From CAKXIK01 sp050947015 (GTDB lineage Bacteria; Bacillota; Clostridia; Oscillospirales; Acutalibacteraceae): 60,640 nt of DNA. Shown in pieces: positions 51,525 through 60,034 of the stretch. The stretch's first letter is position 1, and each line of letters begins with the position of its first letter. The position numbers and the translations under genes were made by a program. The notes beneath the pieces are model-generated. The model saw only the letters and a list, made by a program, of their open reading frames with translations. It ran no database searches and had not been told where the DNA came from. The stretch spans positions 1 through 60,640 of the forward strand of contig JBMNVT010000013.1 of NCBI GenBank assembly GCA_050947015.1, read 5' to 3'.

Positions 51525-51779
51525 ATGAAGAATGTACAAATTCCCTATGATTTATTTCTAGCATTGCTTCAGTACCATCTGATGATGGATGACGATTATG
51601 AGGATGAAATCCGTCATGGCTTGGAGCAGAAGCTGGAAGCCATGGTAAGGCACGAATTGTATGCCAAGTACAAGACTGCCCTTACCACGGAAGAACGAGA
51701 AGAAGCTCGCCAGCGTTATCTGGATGAGCGTGGTATTCCCCAGAGCTACCGATGGACTACTTCTCCTTGGGAGCTATAA
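51525..51779 (+). CDS. Small acidic helical protein of mobile elements (84 aa)
   Basis: NVQIPYDLFLALLQYHLMMD, then an acidic stretch, and KLEAMVRHELYAKYK, with a Glu/Arg-rich second half. Proteins of this form recur beside RepA-like and Mob genes in Clostridia elements and are often labelled complexin-2, a name without functional support. GGAAGGGAACGG precedes the ATG. The role is unknown; it may be a replication or mobilization accessory. Confidence 0.65.
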   Translation: MKNVQIPYDLFLALLQYHLMMDDDYEDEIRHGLEQKLEAMVRHELYAKYKTALTTEEREEARQRYLDERGIPQSYRWTTSPWEL

Positions 51780-52140
51780 CAGGAGCGTGCCACGCTCCTG
51801 TGAATGGCAGACAAGGCAAAGCATTGGCTGACGCAGACCTCACCGCAGCTCCCGTCCCCATCGAAAAATCCGCAGATTTAGAGATGGATGGCAGAGAGGA
51901 TTTTCAAAATCTTCTCTGCCTGTGGGCGGCGGCATTGAAGCATATTCGGTTGCGGAAAGGCTGACGGTCACGCCGTGTTTTGAGGATGTGGGTACTACCT
52001 GCAAGCCGAAAAAGACGGCAGAGGCTTCCACAGAAGCCGCATACCCCCTCGGAGAGCGCAATGCTCTTTTGATGGCTCCGCTGTCAAAAGTGCTTTTGCG
52101 TTACTTTTGACAAAAGTAACAAAACCCGCCGCTGCGGCGG
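51780..52140 (+). repeat. Hairpin cluster upstream of the relaxase gene, putative oriT
   Basis: No gene is supported in this 360-base stretch. Six inverted repeats follow one another: 51780-51800 (CAGGAGCGTG/CACGCTCCTG, perfect, 1-base loop), 51891-51919 (14-bp arms, one mismatch, 1-base loop), 52023-52038 (GGCTTC/GAAGCC), 52066-52090 (CTTTTGA/TCAAAAG), 52100-52120 (GTTACTTTTG/CAAAAGTAAC, perfect, 1-base loop) and 52126-52140 (CCGCCGC/GCGGCGG). MobV relaxases nick at hairpins directly upstream of their own gene, so an oriT here is expected. Confidence 0.6.
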
Positions 52141-52177
52141 CGAAAGGAAATTCAATTAAACTACCGCAAAATCGGAG

Positions 52178-53317
52178 GTGACGCCTATAAAACGAACAAT
52201 CAGCGCAATGTCCGGTGACGGTGTCGTTGCTCACAACCGCCGCACCTACCTTGCAGAAAATGTTGACCCGACTCGCACCCATCTGAATATCGAATACTGT
52301 TACACTCCCATCGAGGAAGCATACCATCAACTGTTCGATACAGCTCTCGCAGAATTTAATGCCAAGCAAAAACGCAAAGACCGCTGTATCGAAAACTACT
52401 ACGAAAAAATCCGTGATGGCAAACAGGAAAAAACTTTCTATGAAGTGATTTTCCAAGTGGGAAACAAAGACGATATGGGAGCCGCCGGAGAGAACGCAGA
52501 GCTTGCAAAGACCATTTTGGACAAGTTCTACCGCAGCTTCCTTGAACGCAATCCGCAGCTTCATGTGTACTCTGCCCACCTCCACATGGACGAGGCTACA
52601 CCCCATCTGCACATCGACTTCATTCCGTTTACCACCGAGAGCAAGCGAGGACTTTCCACTCGTGTATCGCTGAAACAGGCGCTTGCCGATCAAGGCATCA
52701 CCGGCGAGGGACGTTCTCTGACAGAGCGTGATTTGTGGGTACAGAAAGAGAAAGAAGTGCTCGCTGCAATCATGTTGGAGTATGGCATCGAGTGGGAGCA
52801 GAAAGGCGAACACAAGGAACATCTCAGCGTTCTGGAATTTAAGCGAGAGAAACGAAAAGAGGAAATTGTGGAACTGAAACAGACTCTTGAGCGTGTCCAG
52901 CAAAAGCAGGTTTCGGTTCAGGCTGTGGAGCAGATCGAAGCCAAGCCCCTGCCGTTGACCTCCAAGGTGGCTGTAGAGCGTGAGGACTATCAGATGCTGG
53001 TAACAGCAGCACAGAAATTTGTAGTGCAGGAAAAACAAGAGGGAAAGCTGAAAAAGCTCCTGAAAGATGCAAAGAAAACCATTGCCGACTTGAAAGCAAA
53101 AATAGAGTCGTTGGTAGCAGAGCTTGCAATGGTTAAGGAAGAATTAGCACAGTACAAATCCGTCCGTGGTCAGCTCCGTACAGTGGACCTCGAGCAAGAA
53201 AATGATCGGCTCCGTAAAAGGCTTCGCACCTATGAAGATGTGATTTCTCGTAATAATCTGTGGTCGTATTTTTCAAAACACAAAGTTAGAACAACGGAGA
53301 AAGACACAGTAAAGTAA
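52178..53317 (+). CDS. MobV/Pre-family relaxase (379 aa)
   Basis: Nicks oriT and leads the strand during mobilization. The N-terminal domain contains KRTISAMSGDGVVAHNRRTY and NPTR-like NVDPTRTHLNIEYC. The metal motif is HLHMDEATPHLHIDF near residue 135 (the HxDExTPHxH form of MobV). Residues 220-370 are a long charged coiled coil. The start is uncertain: GTG at 52178 is part of the GGAGGTG site, while the conserved KRTIS segment begins only four codons later, and the first ATG (52208) would cut into it; a non-standard start after GGAGG is possible. It marks the left border of the cargo region. Confidence 0.88.
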   Translation: MTPIKRTISAMSGDGVVAHNRRTYLAENVDPTRTHLNIEYCYTPIEEAYHQLFDTALAEFNAKQKRKDRCIENYYEKIRDGKQEKTFYEVIFQVGNKDDMGAAGENAELAKTILDKFYRSFLERNPQLHVYSAHLHMDEATPHLHIDFIPFTTESKRGLSTRVSLKQALADQGITGEGRSLTERDLWVQKEKEVLAAIMLEYGIEWEQKGEHKEHLSVLEFKREKRKEEIVELKQTLERVQQKQVSVQAVEQIEAKPLPLTSKVAVEREDYQMLVTAAQKFVVQEKQEGKLKKLLKDAKKTIADLKAKIESLVAELAMVKEELAQYKSVRGQLRTVDLEQENDRLRKRLRTYEDVISRNNLWSYFSKHKVRTTEKDTVK

Positions 53318-53344
53318 TACAAGCCTTATAACTGCTAAATATCA

Positions 53345-53376
53345 CAGACCTCCATGCAATGCATCATGGAGGTCTG
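53345..53376. repeat. 12-bp perfect hairpin after the relaxase gene
   Basis: CAGACCTCCATG and CATGGAGGTCTG arms with the loop CAATGCAT. No T tract follows (TTAAAT), so it is a weak terminator at best. It marks the change from G+C-balanced backbone to AT-rich cargo. Confidence 0.7.
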
Positions 53377-53424
53377 TTAAATATCATGGTATCGTGATTT
53401 TTATTTTAATTTCTTGCTTTAATA

Positions 53425-53453
53425 TTGAGATTTGATCGTATATGTGGTATTAT
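53425..53453 (+). promoter_or_regulatory. Promoter of the restriction-modification operon
   Basis: TTGAGA (53425-53430) and TATTAT (53448-53453), 17-base spacer, 34 bases before the HTH start. Confidence 0.55.
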
Positions 53454-53486
53454 GATTAAAACCGACAACTAATATGGAGGTGGCGT

Positions 53487-53717
53487 ATGAAAGTCTGTTA
53501 TGATAAGCTCTGGAAGCTTTTGATAGATAAAAAGATGAAAAAAACAGATTTAATTCGAGAAGCAAAGATAAGTTCTAATGTTTTAGCTAAAATGGGGAAA
53601 GAAGAATCAGTATCTCTGGAAAGTATCGGAAAGATATGCTCCCTGTTTGGTTGCAATGTTGACGATATATTAGAATTTCAGTCACCAGAACAAATAACAA
53701 CCGATAGCGGAGAGTAA
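53487..53717 (+). CDS. HTH regulator, candidate controller of the restriction system (76 aa)
   Basis: A Cro/CI-type (YozG-like) HTH: CYDKLWKLLIDKKMKKTDLI, SSNVLAKMGKEESVSLESI, GKICSLFGCNVDDILEF. Its size and its position as first gene before a methyltransferase and an endonuclease fit a controller (C) protein, which delays restriction until the DNA is methylated. No clear C-box dyad is seen upstream, so it may instead be a generic repressor. GGAGGTGG precedes the ATG; the methyltransferase starts seven bases after its stop. Confidence 0.7.
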   Translation: MKVCYDKLWKLLIDKKMKKTDLIREAKISSNVLAKMGKEESVSLESIGKICSLFGCNVDDILEFQSPEQITTDSGE

Positions 53718-53723
53718 AAGCTG

Positions 53724-55583
53724 ATGAGATATTTAGGAAATAAAGAATCAATATTGACTGAAATAAGTGATTTGCTCGAATCACAAGGGCTGTTGAAAGA
53801 TGGATTTACATTTTTTGATGCTTTTTGTGGTTCTGGCTCTGTAGCAGATTATTTCAAATCATACTATGACATCATCATAAATGATAATTTGACATGGTCT
53901 GTAAAATATGCCAAAGGTCGTGTATGTGCTCCTACCTGTACTTTTGATAAATTGGGCTTCGATCCGTTTGAATACCTGAATGCAAACGAAAATACAGTTC
54001 GAGGTTTTATGTATAGGAATTACGCACCAACAGAGAGTGCAAGAATGTACTTTACCCCTGAAAACGCTGGTAGAATTGATTATTTCAGAAATCAAATTGA
54101 AGATTGGAAAAACGAAAACCTTCTTTCAGAAGAAGAATATTGCTATTTGATCGCTTGTCTTATTGAATCTGTATCTGATGTGTCAAACACCGCAGGTGTT
54201 TATGGAGCATTTCTTAAGAAATGGGATTCAAGAGCTACAAAAAGAATTGTGTTCAGTAAAGTTGACTTCCGTCCAGCCAGATATAAGTCGATAAGAACAT
54301 ATAATGCTAAAATTGAGGACATCATTGAAGAAGTCGAGTGTGACATTCTCTATTTAGATCCTCCCTATACCCAAAATCAATATGGCACACAGTATCATCT
54401 GTTGGAAACATTGGTGCTTGATGATAATCCTTCCATCAGTAAAGTAACAGGTTCCCGAAGCACGGCTCCTATGCGTTCTGATTGGTCGAAAGAATATAAA
54501 GCTAACATTTTGTTCGACCGTATTCTTGCAAAAACAAAGGCCAAGTATATTGTTTTGAGCTACAACAATGATGGCTTCATGTCCAAAGAGTACATTGAAG
54601 CGGCAATGAAGCGCTATGGAAAGCCAGAAACTTTCGTGTGCAAAAAAATAGCATACAAGAAGTACCAAAACTGGAAGTCTCAGAACGAGAATAAGCATTT
54701 TGAGTATCTTTTCTTCGTGGAAAAGAAAGATATTCAGGATGTAGTTTTTGAATGTCCGCTTAATTATATTGGCAGTAAGGCTAAAGTTGTTCCGGATATT
54801 TTGAGACTGCAGCCAGAAAACTACGATACGTTTATAGATGCGTTTGGTGGCGGATTTAATGTTGGAATCAATATTACCGCAAAGAAGGTAATCTATAATG
54901 ATCTGAATTACTTGGTTGCGAACTTGATTCGCTCTTTTAGAGAACACGATACATACGATTATCTGCTATATATAAAACGTATTATCAAAAAATTTGGCCT
55001 GGAGAAAGCAAATGGCCCTGCGTACCTGGAAGCCAGAAGTTACTATAATTCCCTTCCGGCAGAAAAAAGGGATCCAAGACTGTTATTTACCATTATTCTG
55101 TATGGCTTTCAGCAGCAGATACGCTTTAACAGTCAGCATGACTTTAATAATCCTGTAGGAATGCGATGGTTCAATGACAAGATTTTAGAAAAAATGATTA
55201 GTTTCTCGAGACAGATAAAAGAGGGAAATTATGAATTTTCTTGTCAAAACTACAAGGAATTAAGAAGCCAGATGACCCCATCTTCTTTCGTATATTTTGA
55301 TCCGCCATATAACCTGACTACAGGCTCTTATAATGACGGTAAAAGAGGTTTTGATGGGTGGAACAAGGATCTTGAAGCTGAATTGTTTTCATTTGCTGAT
55401 GATCTGAACCAATCTGGAGTACCTTTTATGTTGTCCTATGTTGTTGAACATAAGGGAGCGACCAACCAAGAACTGTTAGATTGGATAAACAAAAGAGGCT
55501 ATCGTCTTATCCAACTTGGCGATATTATTGGCATTTCTGGAAGTCGTAGAAAGGAGGTTTTGATTGTAAATTATGGAATATAG
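53724..55583 (+). CDS. Fused double N6-adenine DNA methyltransferase, FokI-type (619 aa)
   Basis: Two D12-class (Dam-like) adenine methyltransferase domains in one chain. The first has RYLGNKESIL, SAM motif FFDAFCGSGS (residues 31-40) and catalytic DPPY at residue 212. The second begins near residue 345 (NYIGSKAKVV) with FIDAFGGGFN and DPPY at residue 526. Order, length (~620-650) and N-terminal sequence resemble M.FokI, where each domain methylates one strand of an asymmetric site. The gene is very AT-rich. It overlaps the endonuclease gene by 11 bases. The recognition sequence cannot be read. Confidence 0.88.
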   Translation: MRYLGNKESILTEISDLLESQGLLKDGFTFFDAFCGSGSVADYFKSYYDIIINDNLTWSVKYAKGRVCAPTCTFDKLGFDPFEYLNANENTVRGFMYRNYAPTESARMYFTPENAGRIDYFRNQIEDWKNENLLSEEEYCYLIACLIESVSDVSNTAGVYGAFLKKWDSRATKRIVFSKVDFRPARYKSIRTYNAKIEDIIEEVECDILYLDPPYTQNQYGTQYHLLETLVLDDNPSISKVTGSRSTAPMRSDWSKEYKANILFDRILAKTKAKYIVLSYNNDGFMSKEYIEAAMKRYGKPETFVCKKIAYKKYQNWKSQNENKHFEYLFFVEKKDIQDVVFECPLNYIGSKAKVVPDILRLQPENYDTFIDAFGGGFNVGINITAKKVIYNDLNYLVANLIRSFREHDTYDYLLYIKRIIKKFGLEKANGPAYLEARSYYNSLPAEKRDPRLLFTIILYGFQQQIRFNSQHDFNNPVGMRWFNDKILEKMISFSRQIKEGNYEFSCQNYKELRSQMTPSSFVYFDPPYNLTTGSYNDGKRGFDGWNKDLEAELFSFADDLNQSGVPFMLSYVVEHKGATNQELLDWINKRGYRLIQLGDIIGISGSRRKEVLIVNYGI

Positions 55584-56775
55584 AAATATACCACATTTTG
55601 TGATTAAAGCTAATCTTCAGAAGTCAAAAAATACGGGGGTCTACTTCAGCGATGTTGTTACCCCAGAAGTGTTGAGGGACGTGTGTTGCCGAATCACAGG
55701 TCAAACAGCGTTCACGCACGTGTATGTAGACAATGACTACCAAGATATGTTCTTGGAAAAATCATACAATAAAGGCCGCATGGCTATCATGCAGTATAAG
55801 GATGTTGTTAGTTACATCAGTTTTTCAGAACTGGAAATTGGAGGAAGAAACTCCAGCGTCCAAAGTGTTCCTACTGCATTCAATTTGTATTATAGCAATC
55901 CGTACCCTAAAAAGCGTTTGTATTATTACTTCTTAAATGTTTCAGGAAATGCGGAGACGGATTATCAGATTTTGATTTACCGACTGATGAACACCATTGG
56001 ATTTGAATTTTTGAATGCGAGTGGGAGTTTGCTGAGAAGAATTCAAGCCTTCAATTCTGTTGAGGATATTATATTCAACAGACGAATCAATGCAGGAAGA
56101 AACAGAAGTAATAATTCCACCTTTATTACAAAAGGTCATGCAGGCGAAATCGAGATTTACGGAAAAACATACGGTGCCAACAAATATGAAACCAGTTTGA
56201 TTTGTTATGCCTTGTCCAGTCTGTGGCAGCCGGGACAACGCATTAAACTTTATGAAGTGCTGGAAGGTGACTTGAAAGAGTTGCCTGAAGCAAGTTTAAA
56301 TGTCATAAAACAGATGGGAATCATTGATGTTGTTCCAACTGATATGACCCTTGAAAAACGAATCTATGATGGAAAGGAGACAAGCCTGCGTTCTCCTCGC
56401 TATACCTACAATTTGTTCAATAAGCTTGGTAATAAGCATTGTGCTCTTTGTAATTGCGAAATTCCAGAATTGATTCAAGGCGCACACATTCTTCCTGTTG
56501 CCGCAATCAGGAGAATGCATTCAATTCCTATTGAGACACGCTTAGAATATGCGTTGGACGGCGATAACGGCTTGTGGTTGTGCGAAAATCATCATAAGAT
56601 GTTTGATGAGGGCATGATTTCCTTTGATAACCATGGTGGTCTTCTGTTGAGAAACGATATTGATCAGCGCCATATGAGATTTATTGATGAGACCACAAAA
56701 TATAAAGTTTTACCACCGGAATTTTTAACTGATAAATTCTTGTGGTATCTGGAGCAAAGGCGACTGGTAGGTTAA
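55573..56775 (+). CDS. HNH-type restriction endonuclease (400 aa)
   Basis: Probably cleaves the unmethylated target of the preceding methyltransferase. The C-terminal HNH_2-type nuclease (residues ~285-355) has zinc Cys in HCALCNC, AHILPVAAI, and DGDNGLWLCENHHKMFDEG with the catalytic His and Asn. The N-terminal ~280 residues match nothing I recognise and presumably read the DNA site. It has no FokI-type PD-(D/E)XK domain. The ATG at 55573 lies inside the end of the methyltransferase gene, so expression is coupled. AT-rich like its neighbours. Confidence 0.8.
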   Translation: MEYRNIPHFVIKANLQKSKNTGVYFSDVVTPEVLRDVCCRITGQTAFTHVYVDNDYQDMFLEKSYNKGRMAIMQYKDVVSYISFSELEIGGRNSSVQSVPTAFNLYYSNPYPKKRLYYYFLNVSGNAETDYQILIYRLMNTIGFEFLNASGSLLRRIQAFNSVEDIIFNRRINAGRNRSNNSTFITKGHAGEIEIYGKTYGANKYETSLICYALSSLWQPGQRIKLYEVLEGDLKELPEASLNVIKQMGIIDVVPTDMTLEKRIYDGKETSLRSPRYTYNLFNKLGNKHCALCNCEIPELIQGAHILPVAAIRRMHSIPIETRLEYALDGDNGLWLCENHHKMFDEGMISFDNHGGLLLRNDIDQRHMRFIDETTKYKVLPPEFLTDKFLWYLEQRRLVG

Positions 56776-56786
56776 TATTACTCGTA

Positions 56787-56828
56787 AATGAAGCAGTCGA
56801 ACGAATTAGAATGTTCGACTGCTTCATT
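56787..56828. terminator. 16-bp perfect hairpin after the endonuclease gene
   Basis: AATGAAGCAGTCGAAC and its exact inverse surround a 10-base loop. The following bases (AGTAAG) lack a T tract, so termination would be partial. It separates the restriction genes from the large gene at 56859, which has no promoter of its own that I can see. Confidence 0.6.
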
Positions 56829-56858
56829 AGTAAGATGCTACAAGGAAAGGGAATGTAG

Positions 56859-59717
56859 ATGGGAATTAGAGTAACAGGAATAAGCACGCCTGTGGGTGGA
56901 GTTTCATGGGAATATACCAAAGCAGAGGCGCACTCTACTCCTCTGCCGATATCCCCAGGGCAAAAAATCAAAGTATTTATTAGCTCAATTTGTGGTGTGG
57001 AGAAATATGATAAAGTACGAGCTGAATTAAAAAATGCTATTGAGAGCACACAATTAGCTGACGTATACACTTTTGAGAGTAAAGGGGCGTCTACGCTGCC
57101 TGCGGGTGATCATTATATATTGGCATTAGAGGATAGTGACATTTGCATTTTCTTAATAGACAATGCAGACGGGATTAAGCCAGGGGTACAGGCGGAGATC
57201 GACACTGTCAAAAAACATAATATTAAGGCTTTGTACTATTTCTGTGACGAAACACAAAAAGAAAAAACTGCATTGGAACAAAGCTTGATGGGAGCACATT
57301 TTGCCAAAAGTAAAACCGTTCACAGTTTTAGCGAATTAAGCCAAGACGGAGCTCAGGCATTGATAGATGATATCGTTGCTGTATATCACTACTATTGTAC
57401 TGGAAAAATAGTTTTGGACTCCGGTGAAAATGATGAAATTCAAGCAGTAGACGTTGTTGGTACAGAAAAGTATCAGCTTCCTACTATTCCTAAATCTACA
57501 TTAAAAAATGTGGATAAATGTAGAAATTACTTTTTGAAGTTTGTTCTTGGATATTCCCGAGGCAGATACCCAGACGAAACAGAAAAAACAAGTGAATTTG
57601 ATGATTGGGGCATCCAGTTTCTCCCTATATTATTTGAAGGTAAATCCATCAAACACTTCAATACTGCAATGTATCTGGATGCATTGAAAGCGCAGCAAGA
57701 TGATGGGCATTATCAAGTCGTTCAGATTCGCTGGCAAGCAATTCAGGCATATTTTGCTGGAGATATCGAAAAGTGTGTAGAGCATCTTGAAACAGCGTTA
57801 AATCTTGCAAAAGAAACTAATCAACCCACATGGGTCATAAAAGATATTCTGGTGGATCTGCGCAATCAGCACTGGACTCGTTGCACCGTAAGAAATGAGT
57901 ATTCTGATACACCTGCACAAAAGGAATTAACAGAAAGTAGCGAAGAACTCTATTATCCGATTCTGGACCGTATCCATGAATCGTTACACGAAAAATACAT
58001 AGAGGGTTTATATAAGAAGAAAACAGGTTCTCCTTATTCAGTCACCATAGGTAACAACTTAGATCAGTATGGTGAAATGCTTGCAAGTTCTCTTATTGTA
58101 TCTATGTATAATGGTTCATTGACTCATATTTTGCTTATTTATGAGAAAATCAGGGATTTTGTATTTTATCTGAGTTGCAAATATGATGATTGGAATCTCA
58201 GACTCAATCTGTACAAACTTGCGATTTTTGAAGGAAAAGAAAAGGAAATCAAAGGTATTCAGGACTCACATCCGGAGGTTTTGAATAAGTTAACCGCTGA
58301 CGAAGCAGCATCAATTATGGATTTTTGTTTGAACCATCCAATAAAGTATAAGAGATTAAGCAGCCAACTATTGGCATTCGGTTCAGTAGGATATTTTCTG
58401 GATGATAAATGCTATGAATCTTACGAAAAATCCATTGTTGGTGAAATCAAATCGTGGTTGAGTAGCGATACTTCCGTTGTGGCTATAGGACAAAACATAT
58501 TCAAGTGTCTCTCCGGAGTAGCTTATCGTATGTCACAAGATATGCTCAGTGAAATATGCTGTCAATTCATTGAAAGGCATTATAGTCGCTGGTATATGGA
58601 TATGTTTAAGTTCATTGCTAATCGCATTGATCTTAGAAAAATGAGCGCTGATTCTGCGAAAGCGCTGGTTGAACATATTAATTGTGTGCTTGACAGTGAA
58701 CAGGAACGAGAGCAGATAAAGTATTCTCCTGTCTTTTTGTGTGTTCTCAGAAAGCAAAATCGTGCTCTTACAGAGGAAATGGATAAAAAGATAGCTGATC
58801 ACTTATCGAGCTATTACGAAGGTACCTATAAATTAGAAACCACCGAAGATGAAAATCAAGATATGCCTGTGTTCGTGAAAGAATACATAGAACGTATTCG
58901 AAAAAGCAATGAAACGCAGGGAAAAGATGGTGTTTATTTCGGGCACGGCACACGTGAGATTGCAACAGTTAGATCCATTTTGTTAGGAAAAGAGCTCACA
59001 TGCGATGCGGATACCATGGACATGCTTATCTCAGTAGTTGCAGATACGCTTCTGATTTCCAAAGAAGGAATTTCTACAAAACTTGATGCGATAGCGCTTC
59101 TCATTTGTATTGCAGTAAAATACCCTGAAGACTATACAAGAAATCAAGGAGTATATGAAAAACTTTTTGAGCAGCAGAAAACCATTGAAGTTGCCGACAA
59201 TTCGATTATTTTATCTAATATCGATAGCATTTCCTTGAAAATCGGATTGCAGTTATTATATATAGCCATGGGCAAAGATGTGTACGCTGAAATACTTGAG
59301 TTAATGCCGTATATTCAGGGCGATGTTGCAACAACAATCGCAGTAACCCACCTGATTGTTGAATATTTGGAGAATTCAGAAGATGTTATGTTGCCGTCCA
59401 GAGTGGAGGCAATTATCCTTCAGAATGTTTTACAGTGGCTCCATTCTGAATATACAGATATCAGATGGAATGCCACACGCATTCTTCTTACCATGTCTCG
59501 TAATCCGGAGAATTGCGGTATCGTAAACCATCAGTTGGTGAATCTTATTGATTCTAATAGCGTATATATCAAAAACTTGATTATGCGACACCTTCATAAA
59601 ATGAACGGGATTGCTGATGGAACAAAAGAGTATATCATTTCCAAATGCAGACATGATGCTAATTTCGTCGTTAGAATGGTTTGTGACGAAGTGGAAAAAG
59701 GCATAGCTGAAGAGTAA
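56859..59717 (+). CDS. Large DUF4062-like, helical-repeat protein, candidate defence effector (952 aa)
   Basis: Function unknown. After ~35 lead residues, residues 36-180 resemble DUF4062, a TIR/deoxyribosyltransferase-like Rossmann domain: KIKVFISSICGVEKYDKVRA, ALEDSDICIFLIDNADGIKP, QAEIDTVKKHNIKALYYFCD. Residues ~200-480 contain TPR-like helices (AIQAYFAGDIEKCVEHLETA). The rest, to 952, is all-helical and HEAT-like, ending EYTDIRWNATRILLTMSRNP and HDANFVVRMVCDEV. No Walker A, protease or nuclease motif is seen, so it is not a STAND NTPase. AAAGGGA precedes the ATG. It follows the restriction genes in the same AT-rich cargo. A sensor-effector of anti-phage defence is the leading guess. Confidence 0.75.
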   Translation: MGIRVTGISTPVGGVSWEYTKAEAHSTPLPISPGQKIKVFISSICGVEKYDKVRAELKNAIESTQLADVYTFESKGASTLPAGDHYILALEDSDICIFLIDNADGIKPGVQAEIDTVKKHNIKALYYFCDETQKEKTALEQSLMGAHFAKSKTVHSFSELSQDGAQALIDDIVAVYHYYCTGKIVLDSGENDEIQAVDVVGTEKYQLPTIPKSTLKNVDKCRNYFLKFVLGYSRGRYPDETEKTSEFDDWGIQFLPILFEGKSIKHFNTAMYLDALKAQQDDGHYQVVQIRWQAIQAYFAGDIEKCVEHLETALNLAKETNQPTWVIKDILVDLRNQHWTRCTVRNEYSDTPAQKELTESSEELYYPILDRIHESLHEKYIEGLYKKKTGSPYSVTIGNNLDQYGEMLASSLIVSMYNGSLTHILLIYEKIRDFVFYLSCKYDDWNLRLNLYKLAIFEGKEKEIKGIQDSHPEVLNKLTADEAASIMDFCLNHPIKYKRLSSQLLAFGSVGYFLDDKCYESYEKSIVGEIKSWLSSDTSVVAIGQNIFKCLSGVAYRMSQDMLSEICCQFIERHYSRWYMDMFKFIANRIDLRKMSADSAKALVEHINCVLDSEQEREQIKYSPVFLCVLRKQNRALTEEMDKKIADHLSSYYEGTYKLETTEDENQDMPVFVKEYIERIRKSNETQGKDGVYFGHGTREIATVRSILLGKELTCDADTMDMLISVVADTLLISKEGISTKLDAIALLICIAVKYPEDYTRNQGVYEKLFEQQKTIEVADNSIILSNIDSISLKIGLQLLYIAMGKDVYAEILELMPYIQGDVATTIAVTHLIVEYLENSEDVMLPSRVEAIILQNVLQWLHSEYTDIRWNATRILLTMSRNPENCGIVNHQLVNLIDSNSVYIKNLIMRHLHKMNGIADGTKEYIISKCRHDANFVVRMVCDEVEKGIAEE

Positions 59718-59725
59718 AACAGAGA

Positions 59726-59758
59726 ATCAGCCGAGCAGCTAATTACTGCCCGGCTGAT
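59726..59758. terminator. Bidirectional hairpin between convergent genes
   Basis: ATCAGCCGAGCAG and CTGCCCGGCTGAT arms (one mismatch) lie between the large gene and the convergent small genes. No strong T tract on either side. Confidence 0.5.
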
Positions 59759-59770
59759 CGTCATTTGCGG

Positions 59771-60034
59771 TTATTCTTCCATGACCTCCAACATCATCCT
59801 GGCACCCAACTTAAAACCGTTCTGGAATATCAGGTAATCTGTTGCCATCTGGTGCTCACGGACAGCGTCCGTGTAGCGGGAGAACAGTTCTTTTTGCTCG
59901 TCTGTCATGGTGGATTGGAGCTTTTCTTCGTTCCTGCAGATCAGCTCCAGCAGCTTCTTGTGCTCCTTGCAGGAAGATGTGTCATACTCTGTTGGCTCAA
60001 TATTGCCATACCAGAATTCTTCAAGGATTCTCAT
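59771..60034 (-). CDS. DUF6809-type small protein of mobile elements (87 aa)
   Basis: RILEEFWYGNIEPTEYDTSS, LLELICRNEEKLQSTMTDEQ, and FQNGFKLGARMMLEVMEE. It is an acidic helical protein of the kind found beside TnpV in Clostridia transposons and integrative elements. No biochemical role is known to me. Its ATG overlaps the TnpV stop (ATGA), so the two are coupled. With TnpV it is backbone, marking the right border of the cargo. Confidence 0.75.
   Translation of the reverse strand: MRILEEFWYGNIEPTEYDTSSCKEHKKLLELICRNEEKLQSTMTDEQKELFSRYTDAVREHQMATDYLIFQNGFKLGARMMLEVMEE

Noticed and set aside
56859..59717. Reading the large protein as a STAND/Avs-type NTPase
   Set aside because: No Walker A or B motif is found in the 952 residues.
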